From: Sinorhizobium sp. 6-70
Lineage (GTDB): Bacteria; Pseudomonadota; Alphaproteobacteria; Rhizobiales; Rhizobiaceae
Length of the DNA stretch: 64,000 nt
Assembly (NCBI RefSeq): GCF_030124375.1
Contig: NZ_JASKLS010000020.1
Coordinates: 1-64,000, forward strand
Direction of reading: 5' to 3'
The notes under the pieces are model-generated. The model worked only from the letters and a program-made list of their open reading frames with translations, was not told the origin of the DNA and made no database searches. Numbering within the stretch: position 1 is the first letter of the stretch; the number at the start of each line of letters is the position of its first letter. Positions 36,601-43,878 of the stretch are shown piece by piece. Position numbers and translations under genes: made by a program.

Positions 36601-37788
36601 ATCCAGGTGAATACGCCTCATCTGGAGCACCGCTTGCGATCGAAAGCCTCCATGACTGACCAACTCACCGGGATGAGCATCAGGTCATGCGACGCGCAAC
36701 TCATCAAAAACGCCGTACGCCATGTCTTCGAAGTTCCTGACAAGGATTTTACGCGCGCCTTCAAGAAAGCCATGCTTGCCTTCGACGAGCTGGGATATGC
36801 CGAGATCAGCACGACCAATTGGTTCAGAGTACGGACCCCGACTTTCATCGGCATCAAGACTGTGCTCACCACGCCGGACAAATATCGCTTCGAGGTGGAG
36901 TTCCATACGCCAGGCAGCTACCGGGCCAAGCTTGTGAACCACGACGCCTATAAGAAGCAGGACGCGCTGCGGCAAGAAGCGGGCGCAGATGCTTTGCGGC
37001 GGGCGGAGGAACTCGCGCAGCATACTAGAGAGGTCTGCAGCAACGTCGCGATTCCCGATGACGCCGTGGGCATACCTCATTGGGGAATAGAAGAAAATCG
37101 TGGGGGAAGTGCCGCTACGGCATTTGGATTGCAAGCTGTCGCACAGCCAAGAATGCCTCAAATCGCCAGCTCAACGGAGGCAAGGGAAATTGTCGCGGCC
37201 ATCGGCATGCGGCCGGTCGTGCTCATCGGCATGCCATGCGCCGGTAAATCCACCATTGGCGATGCCTTTGCGAAGCGGCTCAGGCTGCCCTTCGTCGATA
37301 CAGACAAAAAAATCAAGGAAAGAACCGGTAAAAAGATATCCCAGATATTCGAGGTCGAGGGCGAGGAGTATTTCAGGAAGTTGGAGGCGGATGTGATCGC
37401 TGATTTGCTCAAGACGACGGAGCCCGTGGTGATCGCGACCGGTGGCGGCGCGATCCTGCATGAGCAAAGCCGGTGCCTCATCGGCAAGAAAGCGCTTTCG
37501 ATCTGGCTTAATACCCGGCTCGAAGTGATCGAGAAACGCCTCAAGCATGATACGAGCCGCCCGCTGCTGCAAGGTCCCAACCGGAAGCAGAAGATTGCCC
37601 AACTATTCAGAGAGCGGAAGCCGTTTTATGAACAAGCCGACTTCACATTCGCCCCGTCCCACAAACAAGATAAAAAGAACGCGGATCTCTGCTTGACGGC
37701 GCTGCACGCTCATCTTCACGGCGAGGCGGTCGCCGCTGAGCAAGCTTCCAGCACAAACGGTGTCAGGCACAACATAGTCTTTCCTTGA
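30667..37788 (+). CDS. Giant T3SS effector: SKWP repeats, DFDGD-motif region and C-terminal shikimate kinase
   Basis: A 2373-residue protein with GGAGATGA before its ATG. Order: polar N-terminus shared with the preceding effector (1-70); disordered region to about 250; about 14 SKWP repeats (about 285-880) with consensus LANLVNGFSKWP, as in Ralstonia RipS and Xanthomonas XopAD effectors; a helical linker; a large central region (about 1110-1900) containing LDGDFDGDTVVIV with aspartates at 1601, 1603 and 1605; and a shikimate kinase domain (about 2180-2345) with P-loop GMPCAGKST (2188-2196), DTD (2211-2213), GGG and RPLL motifs intact. A C-terminal shikimate kinase domain is known from M. loti Mlr6361, a T3SS effector affecting symbiosis. 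Whether the kinase acts on shikimate in the plant is unknown. Confidence 0.85.
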   Translation: MTGIGRLGKSHIEDAGADGTWGPSSSHPESSLAPGESCQSSGSVVERTRSGPQDTGTSYARIACRADDALGDRFSDPCGGTRRILSAALRAATAPRRHVQPLRGFPSSPEAGAPVRKESHLRSDDRSWLHDQQPSSSQPDALPPYRQTVFDMDAQTRRPRAGDVAARGVQVASSATHLEEIHLNDALHDLCFVSDIATFSRAVMEHDHKLRGQAGHATFLQKAAAEFRRRFVPRWGQDARAWSWPYATTCNALSREAGGQAGMEACKAMAAQVSMFDHALNGIENKALSLFVLSFSRYPRVAECRNGMISIAEFFRDQREVLRDLNGQSLALLVNGFSKWPEHENAREATVAIAVEIRHHADRLSGFEPQNLANLVNGFSKWPEDCHAAINAIAGEIRHRAGRPDRLSDHTSQNLANLVNGFSKRPEGAQCRGAVVAIAREVCLRADRLSRFLPQELSNLVNGFSKWPREAKCEDAVAAIARETADRADRLSAFIPQDLTNLLNGFSKRPQMGDCRRAAVVIATEVIRRADRGVLKNAFIPQHLANLVNGFSKWPDMGDCGRAAVVIATEVIRRADRGALKNAFIPQHLANLVNGFSKWPQTWDCGRAVVVMATEIIRRADCGALTNDFSPQEFGNLVNGFSKWPQTVECHRAAAAIAKELTGRRGRLSQFSPQGLAILVNGFSKWPDSCRDGIVSIATEVSHRADRLCGFDPQGLANLANGFSKWPDETCCGEALLVIADEIFRRAEQLTEFDQQGLANLANGFSKWPEQAGCGEAIVAIAGEVLRRTEELADFSSQHLANLVNGFSKWPQEEDTRRASIAIVGEVLRRADRIADFTPQGLANLMNGFSKWPEEAACHQAIVEIARQLGAGGQRFGAFTTPQLCVIANVLARHVTQGEDLGEIAETGLVKDRLHQLAHYLQYADDRLGQADALSVATLLKALAKAQLFDDLSFLARAGLERLTVLLRAPDFVININLETMGNLCAALLPLARSPQKQLHWHRRQALGLLNDIQPVVERKIEAHLRASNAERIRGPASSRCPALSIYQALKVRVNLEALYRRPHVVGVKSDLRLRQQELRRKTKEILVSTRDLIEGDLSNMSWNVIAEIEAESPVDALDTFMARNATAVQAQHPASVFDVYQVLRAMDQEPRPPEGEAGLMRLPVVDMQGRRIATEPETRYSVFHRLTSGALPVVAVQLPGMPSAFMLARTLTVEGVPYRMDLFGGSKLKPPNPTVSQVAARPPGAETAMRGGGKLLAIPYAETAPGTAFEQLARAWAPFKEAYYYTQRRGFAAPPAINGLGPHDYALEGAFKLSLLPDRRATEAHPFRLTGPQGSIALRPHDGCGFIKASLAERMQAVRRAGPQQGPDRLPAFGERRRCSIPASALQHYPRSELVADEVRKTATKWLETRQGRELTSEELFRTVTAGHIDGPGAVAVPSSDDCLHVPTLKSETLTGTSGVLIGRAPYDKPNLRPFAAEQVRSAVDRDPTAVFLDSCTAIQYSFNVAQKSGQELTADDPIFFAKGILIVVPDKMWPAEFAERGLVMSAEDVKCHSNWTQSKDRVKVDTPVDCVGILQATEVFAPGSLVAVPTGEQNKLDGDFDGDTVVIVGDRPQLYEHVRAFDQKEQARGLRSLKPPKSHSPAIAADGYQFSRGRQILSATQNTLETYSCLQRSFLAQSHEGRRWFAERAIFGTYEGIHHELGREIARLLGQEQVSSGDILNTLARARDEVEIAKNPVARELAELLVADLVAWAARPDPQLQTDTVEGVSGAKLTVSPRFCELFPELAETYTATPQPRDRVQLLLDHYPPRIHPHPDGYNPDDLVQSANNLLSLGIKVGTDAYKSDTGARLFMKKSGTLMQLLSQAPGLRSVPYVKNIAAHLKHGTLCVEATLEDLKNNPTLAASVMEASLKLATEEGILPAPSGRRSALEDSAMMITLSREEALERATIEAARARAEESKITEAALRVAASLRTADIQVNTPHLEHRLRSKASMTDQLTGMSIRSCDAQLIKNAVRHVFEVPDKDFTRAFKKAMLAFDELGYAEISTTNWFRVRTPTFIGIKTVLTTPDKYRFEVEFHTPGSYRAKLVNHDAYKKQDALRQEAGADALRRAEELAQHTREVCSNVAIPDDAVGIPHWGIEENRGGSAATAFGLQAVAQPRMPQIASSTEAREIVAAIGMRPVVLIGMPCAGKSTIGDAFAKRLRLPFVDTDKKIKERTGKKISQIFEVEGEEYFRKLEADVIADLLKTTEPVVIATGGGAILHEQSRCLIGKKALSIWLNTRLEVIEKRLKHDTSRPLLQGPNRKQKIAQLFRERKPFYEQADFTFAPSHKQDKKNADLCLTALHAHLHGEAVAAEQASSTNGVRHNIVFP
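31528..33300 (+). repeat. SKWP repeat array in the giant effector gene
   Basis: Thirteen clear copies plus one degenerate first copy (LSFSRYP) of a 42-residue (126-base) unit; the three units between about 32161 and 32566 are 45 residues (135 bases). Two copies read SKRP instead of SKWP. The 135-base units at about 32206-32340 and 32341-32475 are nearly identical in DNA. Confidence 0.92.
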
Positions 37789-38217
37789 TCGCGCCCCTTG
37801 ATGAAAGCTGCAGTCAGTACGGATCCATTTGCAATAAGGAAGGACCCGCGGAGCTCCCCGATGATCGGTCGCCGCACGAGTATGTGCGGAAGCCGAGCAA
37901 CAAATGAGCCATCGTCCGGAATGATAGCGACCATGGCATCCTCAAAGCCCAACCATTCGCGTGTGAGCGGGGACCATGCCTCGAAGATGCTTTCCTTGAC
38001 AGAGGAGCCGTCCCGGATGCCCAGGCGACCTAAGACGCCGCTCTTCATGCGCAATGAGCGACGGCACGCCCGGCGGCAGTTCTTCGTCTATTTCTGCATA
38101 AATCCAACCGCAATGCAGTTTTCTGCGCCCTGATGCTTACGATGAAGGAGACCCCGAGTGGCTTTAACTAAGCGCCGAGCTCGAGATAGAAATGCCCGGA
38201 CAGGATGCCCGCGGGGC
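37789..38217. other. Gap between effector and restriction genes, with a possible decayed minus-strand gene
   Basis: A minus-strand frame at 37716-38054 (112 residues; GFEDAMVAIIPDDGSFVARL, then RRPIIGELRGSFLIANGSVL) looks protein-like. Sequence just upstream in another frame (EIDEELPPGVPSLIAHEE) seems to continue it, which suggests a frameshifted pseudogene. It overlaps the 3' end of the giant effector. No family recognised. Confidence 0.3.
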
Positions 38218-39057
38218 TTACAGCCCGAACTCGTTCTTAAGCGTATGGAGATCGTTGAGAAACTGCTCACGCATCTTGGTCGTGTAGATGCGCGTGATTT
38301 TGCCCTGGTTCTGGCGCTGAACGATCTTGCGCAGATCGGACGTGCGAGCTCTCCACGTAAGGCCGTCGGTCAAGAACAAGAGGGGCGTATCGTGACGTTT
38401 TGCCGCGATGATCGCATCTAGGTCTCCAATGATGTCCGTCATCTTTGAGCCGGTGGCGCCATAAGCTTTGGACTCTATCACGATACGCGGCTTATTCCGG
38501 TCCGGAACGACAACGTCGCATTTTGCTGTTGATCCATCTGCGCCCGTAAAGGTGCAGCGAGTCTCATACCCTCCTTCGCCGAAGACCTCGGCTACTAATG
38601 CTTCGGCGAAATCTTCCAGGCCTCTTCCACGGCGTTGTCCTTGAATGGCCGACCCGCGCCCAGAGCGAAGCCGCTCCACCAGAATATCGCTCCATACTGG
38701 CTGATAGTTTATTGTTGTTGCCATCGCCTCAAGGAGGCCGAGACTCTCCAATGCGTCAAGGTAACCCTGCGGATCGCTTGCAAATCGCTTCGCTCCAATT
38801 CCGCCGCTGCCGAGGATGTTGCGCAGTTCCGTCTCCATGCCATCCTTCGACAGAGCGAGGAACAGCCGAACGCAGAGAAGCCCCTCTTCGAATTTGGCGT
38901 TCAGCAGAGCTCCGACGTCGGCACGGCTGTATTCGGTCTTCTTCGGCAGGGCGGAAAGCGAGGCAATTGCTGACGCTGCGACATCGTCCATCCAGTCGAC
39001 TGACAGCGGGCTAAGACTGGCAACTACATCGTCGATGGTTTGTTCGATGACCTGCAT
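38218..39057 (-). CDS. Type II restriction endonuclease (DpnII-like PD-(D/E)XK)
   Basis: A 279-residue protein whose start overlaps the stop of the adjacent methyltransferase gene (TAATG). The C-terminal half is a PD-(D/E)XK nuclease core: DVVVPDRNKPRIVIESKAYG with Asp181 and the ExK-type Glu195-Ser-Lys197, preceded by RGRGLEDFAEALVAEVFGEG like the start of the DpnII-family fold. The N-terminal half is helical and probably reads the site. It would cut DNA lacking the partner's adenine methylation. Recognition sequence unknown. Confidence 0.75.
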   Translation of the reverse strand: MQVIEQTIDDVVASLSPLSVDWMDDVAASAIASLSALPKKTEYSRADVGALLNAKFEEGLLCVRLFLALSKDGMETELRNILGSGGIGAKRFASDPQGYLDALESLGLLEAMATTINYQPVWSDILVERLRSGRGSAIQGQRRGRGLEDFAEALVAEVFGEGGYETRCTFTGADGSTAKCDVVVPDRNKPRIVIESKAYGATGSKMTDIIGDLDAIIAAKRHDTPLLFLTDGLTWRARTSDLRKIVQRQNQGKITRIYTTKMREQFLNDLHTLKNEFGL

Positions 39058-40157
39058 TAACGTCCGACAATCAGGTATTCGGTGACGGCTGACCGCTCGA
39101 CGCGGCTGTGCGTACCAAAGTGATAGCGATGCGGCTTTTCAAAAACTCGCACGCTTGACTTATGTTTCCGCATAAGGTCTTCCAGAATGGGCAGGTCGGG
39201 ATATCCGTTTGAACTGTAAGACAGAACGATAGTGCATTTCTTGAACATGGAGAAAAGCCGGTCGAATGCGTCAACAGCCGTCTTGCGATAACTGAATGGC
39301 GTATACCGTTTGGCGATTTTCTTGACCTTGGTCGTCCCATCGATGGGCATATCTTCCCAATAGCAGGACAGCCCCTCCAGGAAGTGATATCGTTTGATGT
39401 AGCAATTGTCGTCGGAGCGCGGAACATAAGGGGGGTCGAGATAGACGAGGTCCACCTTTTTTGATCCGACCTCGAATACATCTCCCCTCAAGGCCCGGTT
39501 CCGCCGGCCGTTGTCGAACACGGCGTTGTTGTAGACCTCGATCTGTTCGAGAAAGTGCTCCTCGAGCGAAAGACGCAAATCCCGCCGCCCGTCGTTATAG
39601 TGATCGAGATTTCCCGAAATTGTGAAAACACCACGAGGCTGACGCTTTACGCAGGAGCGGAACAAGGCCGCAAATGCGAGAGCCTGCTCATGTCGTCCTT
39701 CAAGCTGTCGAATCTTGCCAGAAACTCGATCCAGAAACCTCAAGTCCTCCGCTGTATAGAATACGTTTTGAAACGTGCGCTCGATGAAATCGGTCGCGTC
39801 CGGATCGGGGTCTATCAGTTTCTTGATGCTTTTGCCGTCGAGCCTCACATTATTGTTTTCAATGGTTGCCCGCGCGACGAGGCTGGAGAAATTGAGAAAA
39901 TCGGACGCAATGACGCGTCGCCCCATGGCCTTCATGAGGTAACCGACGCTGCCAGTACCCGAAAACGGGTCCATCCCACTTTCGAAATCGAGGTCATTCA
40001 GAATCTGATAAATCCACGGCAGCAGGCGCTTTTTCGAGCCCATGTACCGCAGTTCCGGGTACTTGGCTGATTGGACTGGCGCGTCGGGCTCGGTCCACTT
40101 GTTCGCAAGCGGAACGACTGTATCGTAAGTGGAAGATCTTGCTGCCGAATCTCTCAT
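39057..40157 (-). CDS. Type II adenine-specific DNA methyltransferase (D12 class)
   Basis: A 366-residue N6-adenine methyltransferase. It has RYMGSKKRLLPWI at 37-49, the AdoMet motif DPFSGTGSVGY at 63-73 and the catalytic DPPY at 241-244 (LVYLDPPYVPR), in Dam-like order. AGGAT precedes the ATG by about eight bases. It is cotranscribed with the nuclease gene and forms a complete restriction-modification pair. No key motif is missing. Confidence 0.88.
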   Translation of the reverse strand: MRDSAARSSTYDTVVPLANKWTEPDAPVQSAKYPELRYMGSKKRLLPWIYQILNDLDFESGMDPFSGTGSVGYLMKAMGRRVIASDFLNFSSLVARATIENNNVRLDGKSIKKLIDPDPDATDFIERTFQNVFYTAEDLRFLDRVSGKIRQLEGRHEQALAFAALFRSCVKRQPRGVFTISGNLDHYNDGRRDLRLSLEEHFLEQIEVYNNAVFDNGRRNRALRGDVFEVGSKKVDLVYLDPPYVPRSDDNCYIKRYHFLEGLSCYWEDMPIDGTTKVKKIAKRYTPFSYRKTAVDAFDRLFSMFKKCTIVLSYSSNGYPDLPILEDLMRKHKSSVRVFEKPHRYHFGTHSRVERSAVTEYLIVGR

Positions 40158-40572
40158 GCCAAGATCCTAGCCGATAGGATGTACCGCGCGCAACGAATGT
40201 TCCCTGCCACGCACGAGAAATGGCTATCAAGCTTAGCGCGGGCGAAAATTGTTGCCATTGCCGCCTGATTACGAGCTCCGCAGCGCGCCCTTTTTCCACC
40301 AACCCATCTGTTTTGTTCGATTTCCTTATGGATGGCCGAGGCAGTGCGCAGCATGCGCACGTTTTGCGACATCGCCTCGGATTTGGAATGAGATATAGCT
40401 GAGTCGCACCCGTTCGCGAGGCACGTGTCAAGCGGCCCAGATCGGGATGATTAAAAGAGGCAGAAATTCAGCGGTCGCAACAAGGTTGATATCATAATAT
40501 ACCGTGGCGTCGAGGGACACGAAATTGGCATAGCAGTGGCACAGGACAGCCATCGCAATGTGACATCGGGTG
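40158..40572. other. Intergenic region in the defence block
   Basis: No gene is recognised in these 415 bases between the methyltransferase start and the phosphoribosyltransferase end. It should contain the promoter of the restriction-modification operon. Confidence 0.4.
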
Positions 40573-41253
40573 CTACGATTCGACAGGCATATACTCATAA
40601 AGCTCATCGCCCAATTCGACGAGCTGGCGCTTGAACGGCTTGGTGTCGAAGTCGTAGACGGTCTTACCGCATGTGATCGCGAAGAGTACGTTCGCGCCGG
40701 CCTCCTCAAGGACCTCTTTGGCAGCAAGCATCGTACTTCCAGTCGATAGGACGTCGTCCACTAAAACAACGCGCCGCCCTTCGACATTACCTTGGACTTC
40801 TAGATATTGCTTCCAGTAGGCGCGCTTGCGATGCCCGCCGCCCTCGTGCGCTCTAGGCAATGCCTTAGTCCACCTGAGGCCATCGTAGACTTTGCCCGGG
40901 AACACCTTGTCTTTCATAGCCTCGGCCAACATCCAAAGGGACCGATAACCTCCCTTGACCGTCCGAAGAGCATCCTTCGATGGCACAGGGATCAGGAGGA
41001 CGTTGGTCGGTGCCGCCTCACTCTCGAGGGTCGAGGCGATAAATTGACCGAAGGCGCTTCTGGCTCGCTTGATATTGCCTGGGCCTATTTTGACCCTGGC
41101 GCCGCCTCTGAAGGCAATCGTGAAGCCGGTTTTGTATTGACCGGTCTTCACAGCCCAGACGAACAGGTAGGAGTCCCAGTAGTCTGGCTTACGCTTTGCT
41201 TTTTCCTTGTGCGCCCGCTCGGAGTAGTAGGCGCTGATGAAATGGACATCCAT
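40573..41253 (-). CDS. Phosphoribosyltransferase-like protein, partner of DprA-like gene
   Basis: A 226-residue protein with a type I phosphoribosyltransferase signature at about 162-174 (RVVLVDDVLSTGSTM), which binds PRPP. The hood region (RWTKALPRAHEGGGHRKRAY) resembles ComF-like amidophosphoribosyl proteins, but the zinc-finger N-terminus of ComF is absent and replaced by SAYYSERAHKEKAKRKPDYW. Its start overlaps the stop of the DprA-like gene, so the two form a tight pair. Substrate unknown; a role in phage defence is inferred from pairing and location. Confidence 0.7.
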   Translation of the reverse strand: MDVHFISAYYSERAHKEKAKRKPDYWDSYLFVWAVKTGQYKTGFTIAFRGGARVKIGPGNIKRARSAFGQFIASTLESEAAPTNVLLIPVPSKDALRTVKGGYRSLWMLAEAMKDKVFPGKVYDGLRWTKALPRAHEGGGHRKRAYWKQYLEVQGNVEGRRVVLVDDVLSTGSTMLAAKEVLEEAGANVLFAITCGKTVYDFDTKPFKRQLVELGDELYEYMPVES

Positions 41254-42020
41254 TACGCAATCCGGGAAAGGATGTCTTCCACGCTCGTGAGAACGACCGT
41301 CTTGGGGTTATCGAGAAAACGGCCCGGCCAAGAGACCGTCCGATTCTCGATGACGGACCGCATGATGAAGAGCCAACGCCCCAAGCGCACGCATTCCGCG
41401 GCCTGGTGAAGTGTTCCGGACGTGTCGGATGCCTCTACGATGACACTGCCGTCAGAGAGCGCTGCCATCAGGCGGTTTCTCTTGGGGAAATCTGATTGGA
41501 ATGTCCGCTGTCCGGGGTGGAACTGCGAAACCAAAAGGTGGTGCTCGTAGATATCGCGTTGCAGGTCGGCATTCTCCGCTGGGTACGCCTTGTCAAGAGG
41601 CGTCCCAATCACGGAGATCGTCCGTCCTCCAGCGCCAATGGCGGCTATGTGCGCGGCGGTATCCACGCCCTTGGCCAAGCCACTCGTCACCACGACCCCA
41701 GCTGAAGCCAATTCGCGTGAAATGCGCGTTGCCCGCAGGATGCCCTCGCTGGAGACTGACCGCGCACCGATCACAGAGATGGACTTCGCCTTCAGGAGGT
41801 TCAAATCGCCGGCGAAGAATATGATGGGATCACGCTCCTCAGCCTTCTTGAAGAGACCCTGCTGCTCCTTCAGCATCGGGCGACCAGCGACATCCATAAG
41901 GTGACCGAGCGGCATGGAGTGCACGTCTGCGGGGGGAATATATCCGGATCTGCTTATGGAATTCTTCGTCTGATCGCGCCTCGTAGTTTCCGTATGTTCT
42001 GAGCTCATGTCCAACAGCAT
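41253..42020 (-). CDS. DprA/Smf-like SLOG-fold protein
   Basis: A 255-residue DprA-like protein. GGAG lies about eight bases before the ATG. The Rossmann-like SLOG core spans about 78-230: SISVIGARSVSSEGI, VVTSGLAKGVDTAAH (111-124), VIGTPLDKAYPAEN, FPKRNRLMAALSDGSVIVEA. The canonical C-terminal winged domain of DprA is missing. Classic DprA loads RecA on incoming single-stranded DNA, but this copy lies in a defence block paired with a phosphoribosyltransferase, which suggests nucleotide or nucleic-acid sensing rather than transformation. Confidence 0.75.
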   Translation of the reverse strand: MLLDMSSEHTETTRRDQTKNSISRSGYIPPADVHSMPLGHLMDVAGRPMLKEQQGLFKKAEERDPIIFFAGDLNLLKAKSISVIGARSVSSEGILRATRISRELASAGVVVTSGLAKGVDTAAHIAAIGAGGRTISVIGTPLDKAYPAENADLQRDIYEHHLLVSQFHPGQRTFQSDFPKRNRLMAALSDGSVIVEASDTSGTLHQAAECVRLGRWLFIMRSVIENRTVSWPGRFLDNPKTVVLTSVEDILSRIA

Positions 42021-43353
42021 TTCGACTTCTCCAGAAATGCTCTCGTTGCACTAGTACCGTGATTCTGGTGGCGGGTTAAAGTTGATCCTGCGGCTATCCA
42101 CTGCAAAACTGTCGACCGGCTTCGCTCAGCTGTCAAGATGTCCGCTGACATTTGGAGCATCCCTTGCCGGATAGACTGTGGATCACCGGCTTGGCTTTAA
42201 CATCATGCAATATGTTCACTATATGTTCCCTTCGCCGCAACATCAAGGTAGTGGCTTTCCGTTCCTTGGCAAAGGCTGGCGTCGATGTGGACGCCTCTGC
42301 GCTAATCTTTACGGCTCGTGACACGACGACGATGCGTTTCGTTCCGCAGCAGTGTGTTCTGATGCTGTATCGGGGTTATCCGTCAGCGGTCGATGCGGAT
42401 CAACGCCTTGCGGCGACATCGCCGAGTTCGAGATCGCCAGGGTGTTGCCGGAGTGGGCGTGCTGGTACCGTCACGTTGGCCCCTGCGACGTGTTCACAGG
42501 GGCCGGCCACCATTATTCACTCATCAGGCATAACTGATGAGCTTCCAGGTAACAGCCTTACCGCCGTAGGGAGGCATACGGTTGCCCTTCGCGATAGGAG
42601 CGGTGGTTGTCGGCGAGCCGACGACCTCCCACTTTCCACTCTCGGGGCAAGTTTCGCCTGTTCGGGCCGTCGTTCCAATGGGCTTCTTCATTGCATTCAC
42701 TCCCGCGACTGGTTGATGAAACTGCCTTTAGGAGTAAAATCCGATGCTCTGTGGATCTGGTAGAACTCCGCGTGGCCGATTAGTCTGACGGTGTCGCGAG
42801 CCGACCAGACCAACCGAGAGGCGAGGCCGCTGGCGCGGTCTCGCCTTTTTCTTTCTGAGACAAAGTCCCGCTGTCAGAGGAGCTGCCGTGTTCTCCGGCG
42901 ACCAGTTTTTCTGCCAGCGCTTCTGCAAGTTGCTTCTTGAGCGAGCCAAGACCGGTCCGCGGCTCTCGACCGATTCGATCGCGGCAATGTTGGCACGTTG
43001 CCGGCGCAAACCCACGAACCTTAAAAAAGGGCTGTCGCCGAACGTTGCCGACGACAGCCAAGGCCCCTCGGGAGGAGGTCGAGAAAACCGCGTGCGTATA
43101 CCTTCCGATTAGTCCCCAATTGCCTTATGACGCGATATAGACGGTGGCTCGGCGAACGAGCAGCCCATACTCTGAAGCTAATGTGCAGGGTTGATGGAAT
43201 GGGGCAGCGAATTGCAGAATATCGGTCGACACGGGCGGAGCGCTCCTGACGCCGTAGCTTCAAGTCCACAAGGCGCCTTAAAAATCGGCAAGTCCTCAGC
43301 CCTGTAAACAGGGTCCAGCCCCTATAAGTTCCTAATCGGGGTCGGCTGCCATG
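42021..43353. other. Long non-coding stretch with mobile element debris
   Basis: About 1.3 kb with no intact gene. It contains the IS110-like remnant listed separately, and a minus-strand frame at 42780-43061 with no family. A palindrome ccctgtaaacaggg near 43303-43316, just before the ectC end, could form a hairpin. Confidence 0.5.
42285..42450 (+). mobile_element. IS110-family transposase remnant, frameshifted
   Basis: One frame reads TTTMRFVPQQCVLMLYRG, resembling the DAEAI...PTMRFVPVKSEEQQAxLMLHR segment of IS110-family transposases (preceded here by DASALIFTARD). Continuing in other frames come VIRQRSMRINALRRH and AEFEIARVLPEW, matching LIRQRTxLxNALRxHxAEFG. Two frame changes and missing ends show that it is dead. 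Confidence 0.5.
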
Positions 43354-43740
43354 TCAGTAAGCAGAGCCGGACGTATCATTAAGGTTGTGGCGCTCGGTGC
43401 CCTTGAGTGGCGGGTTGAAGACGCTGACGAGGATCAGGTCCTGCTCGCGGCCGCCACGCAGGTAGTGCTTGTCATGTTTGTCGAGCACATAGATGTCGCC
43501 CTTGCGGATCGGGAAGACGTTGCCTTCCATGTCTTCAACCTCGCCCTCTCCTGCGATGCAATAGCAAGCCTCGAGATGATTGCGGTATTGAAGCACCGAA
43601 ACGGTGTTGGCCCGCACCACCGTGTGACAGACGGTAAAGCCCATTCCATCTCTTTCCGTCAGCAGACGATGGCTGGTACCGCTGCCCCATTCGACGAAGT
43701 GATCGGTTGCTTCAACATCTTGCAGGCTCCTCACGAACAT
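43354..43740 (-). CDS. ectC: Ectoine synthase EctC (solitary)
   Basis: A 128-residue cupin enzyme that closes N-gamma-acetyl-diaminobutyrate to ectoine. GAGGAG sits seven bases before the ATG. It begins MFVRSLQDVEATD and has the EctC core LEACYCIAGEGEVED, then RKGDIYVLDKHDKHYLRGG; Glu57, Tyr84 and His92 are in the positions expected for iron binding. No ectA or ectB is nearby, so it is a solitary EctC whose substrate supply is unclear. A LysR gene is divergent. The start of a second copy lies at 63961 and a fragment at about 60585. Confidence 0.88.
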   Translation of the reverse strand: MFVRSLQDVEATDHFVEWGSGTSHRLLTERDGMGFTVCHTVVRANTVSVLQYRNHLEACYCIAGEGEVEDMEGNVFPIRKGDIYVLDKHDKHYLRGGREQDLILVSVFNPPLKGTERHNLNDTSGSAY

Positions 43741-43878
43741 GCTGTTCTCCTCGCGTAAGCAAATTTGACAATGGCGGCGAGCGAGCTCGGATCGATCGCG
43801 GCGCAGCACCTTTATCCGCTCGCTTCTCACGATAAACAAATGACGATTCCTAATCGGATAGTTGAGGAGAATCTACAT

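Noticed and set aside
42241..42300. Weak DNA resemblance to the 3' end of ectC
   Set aside because: The match is short and gapped, and the same bases fit the IS110 remnant context better.
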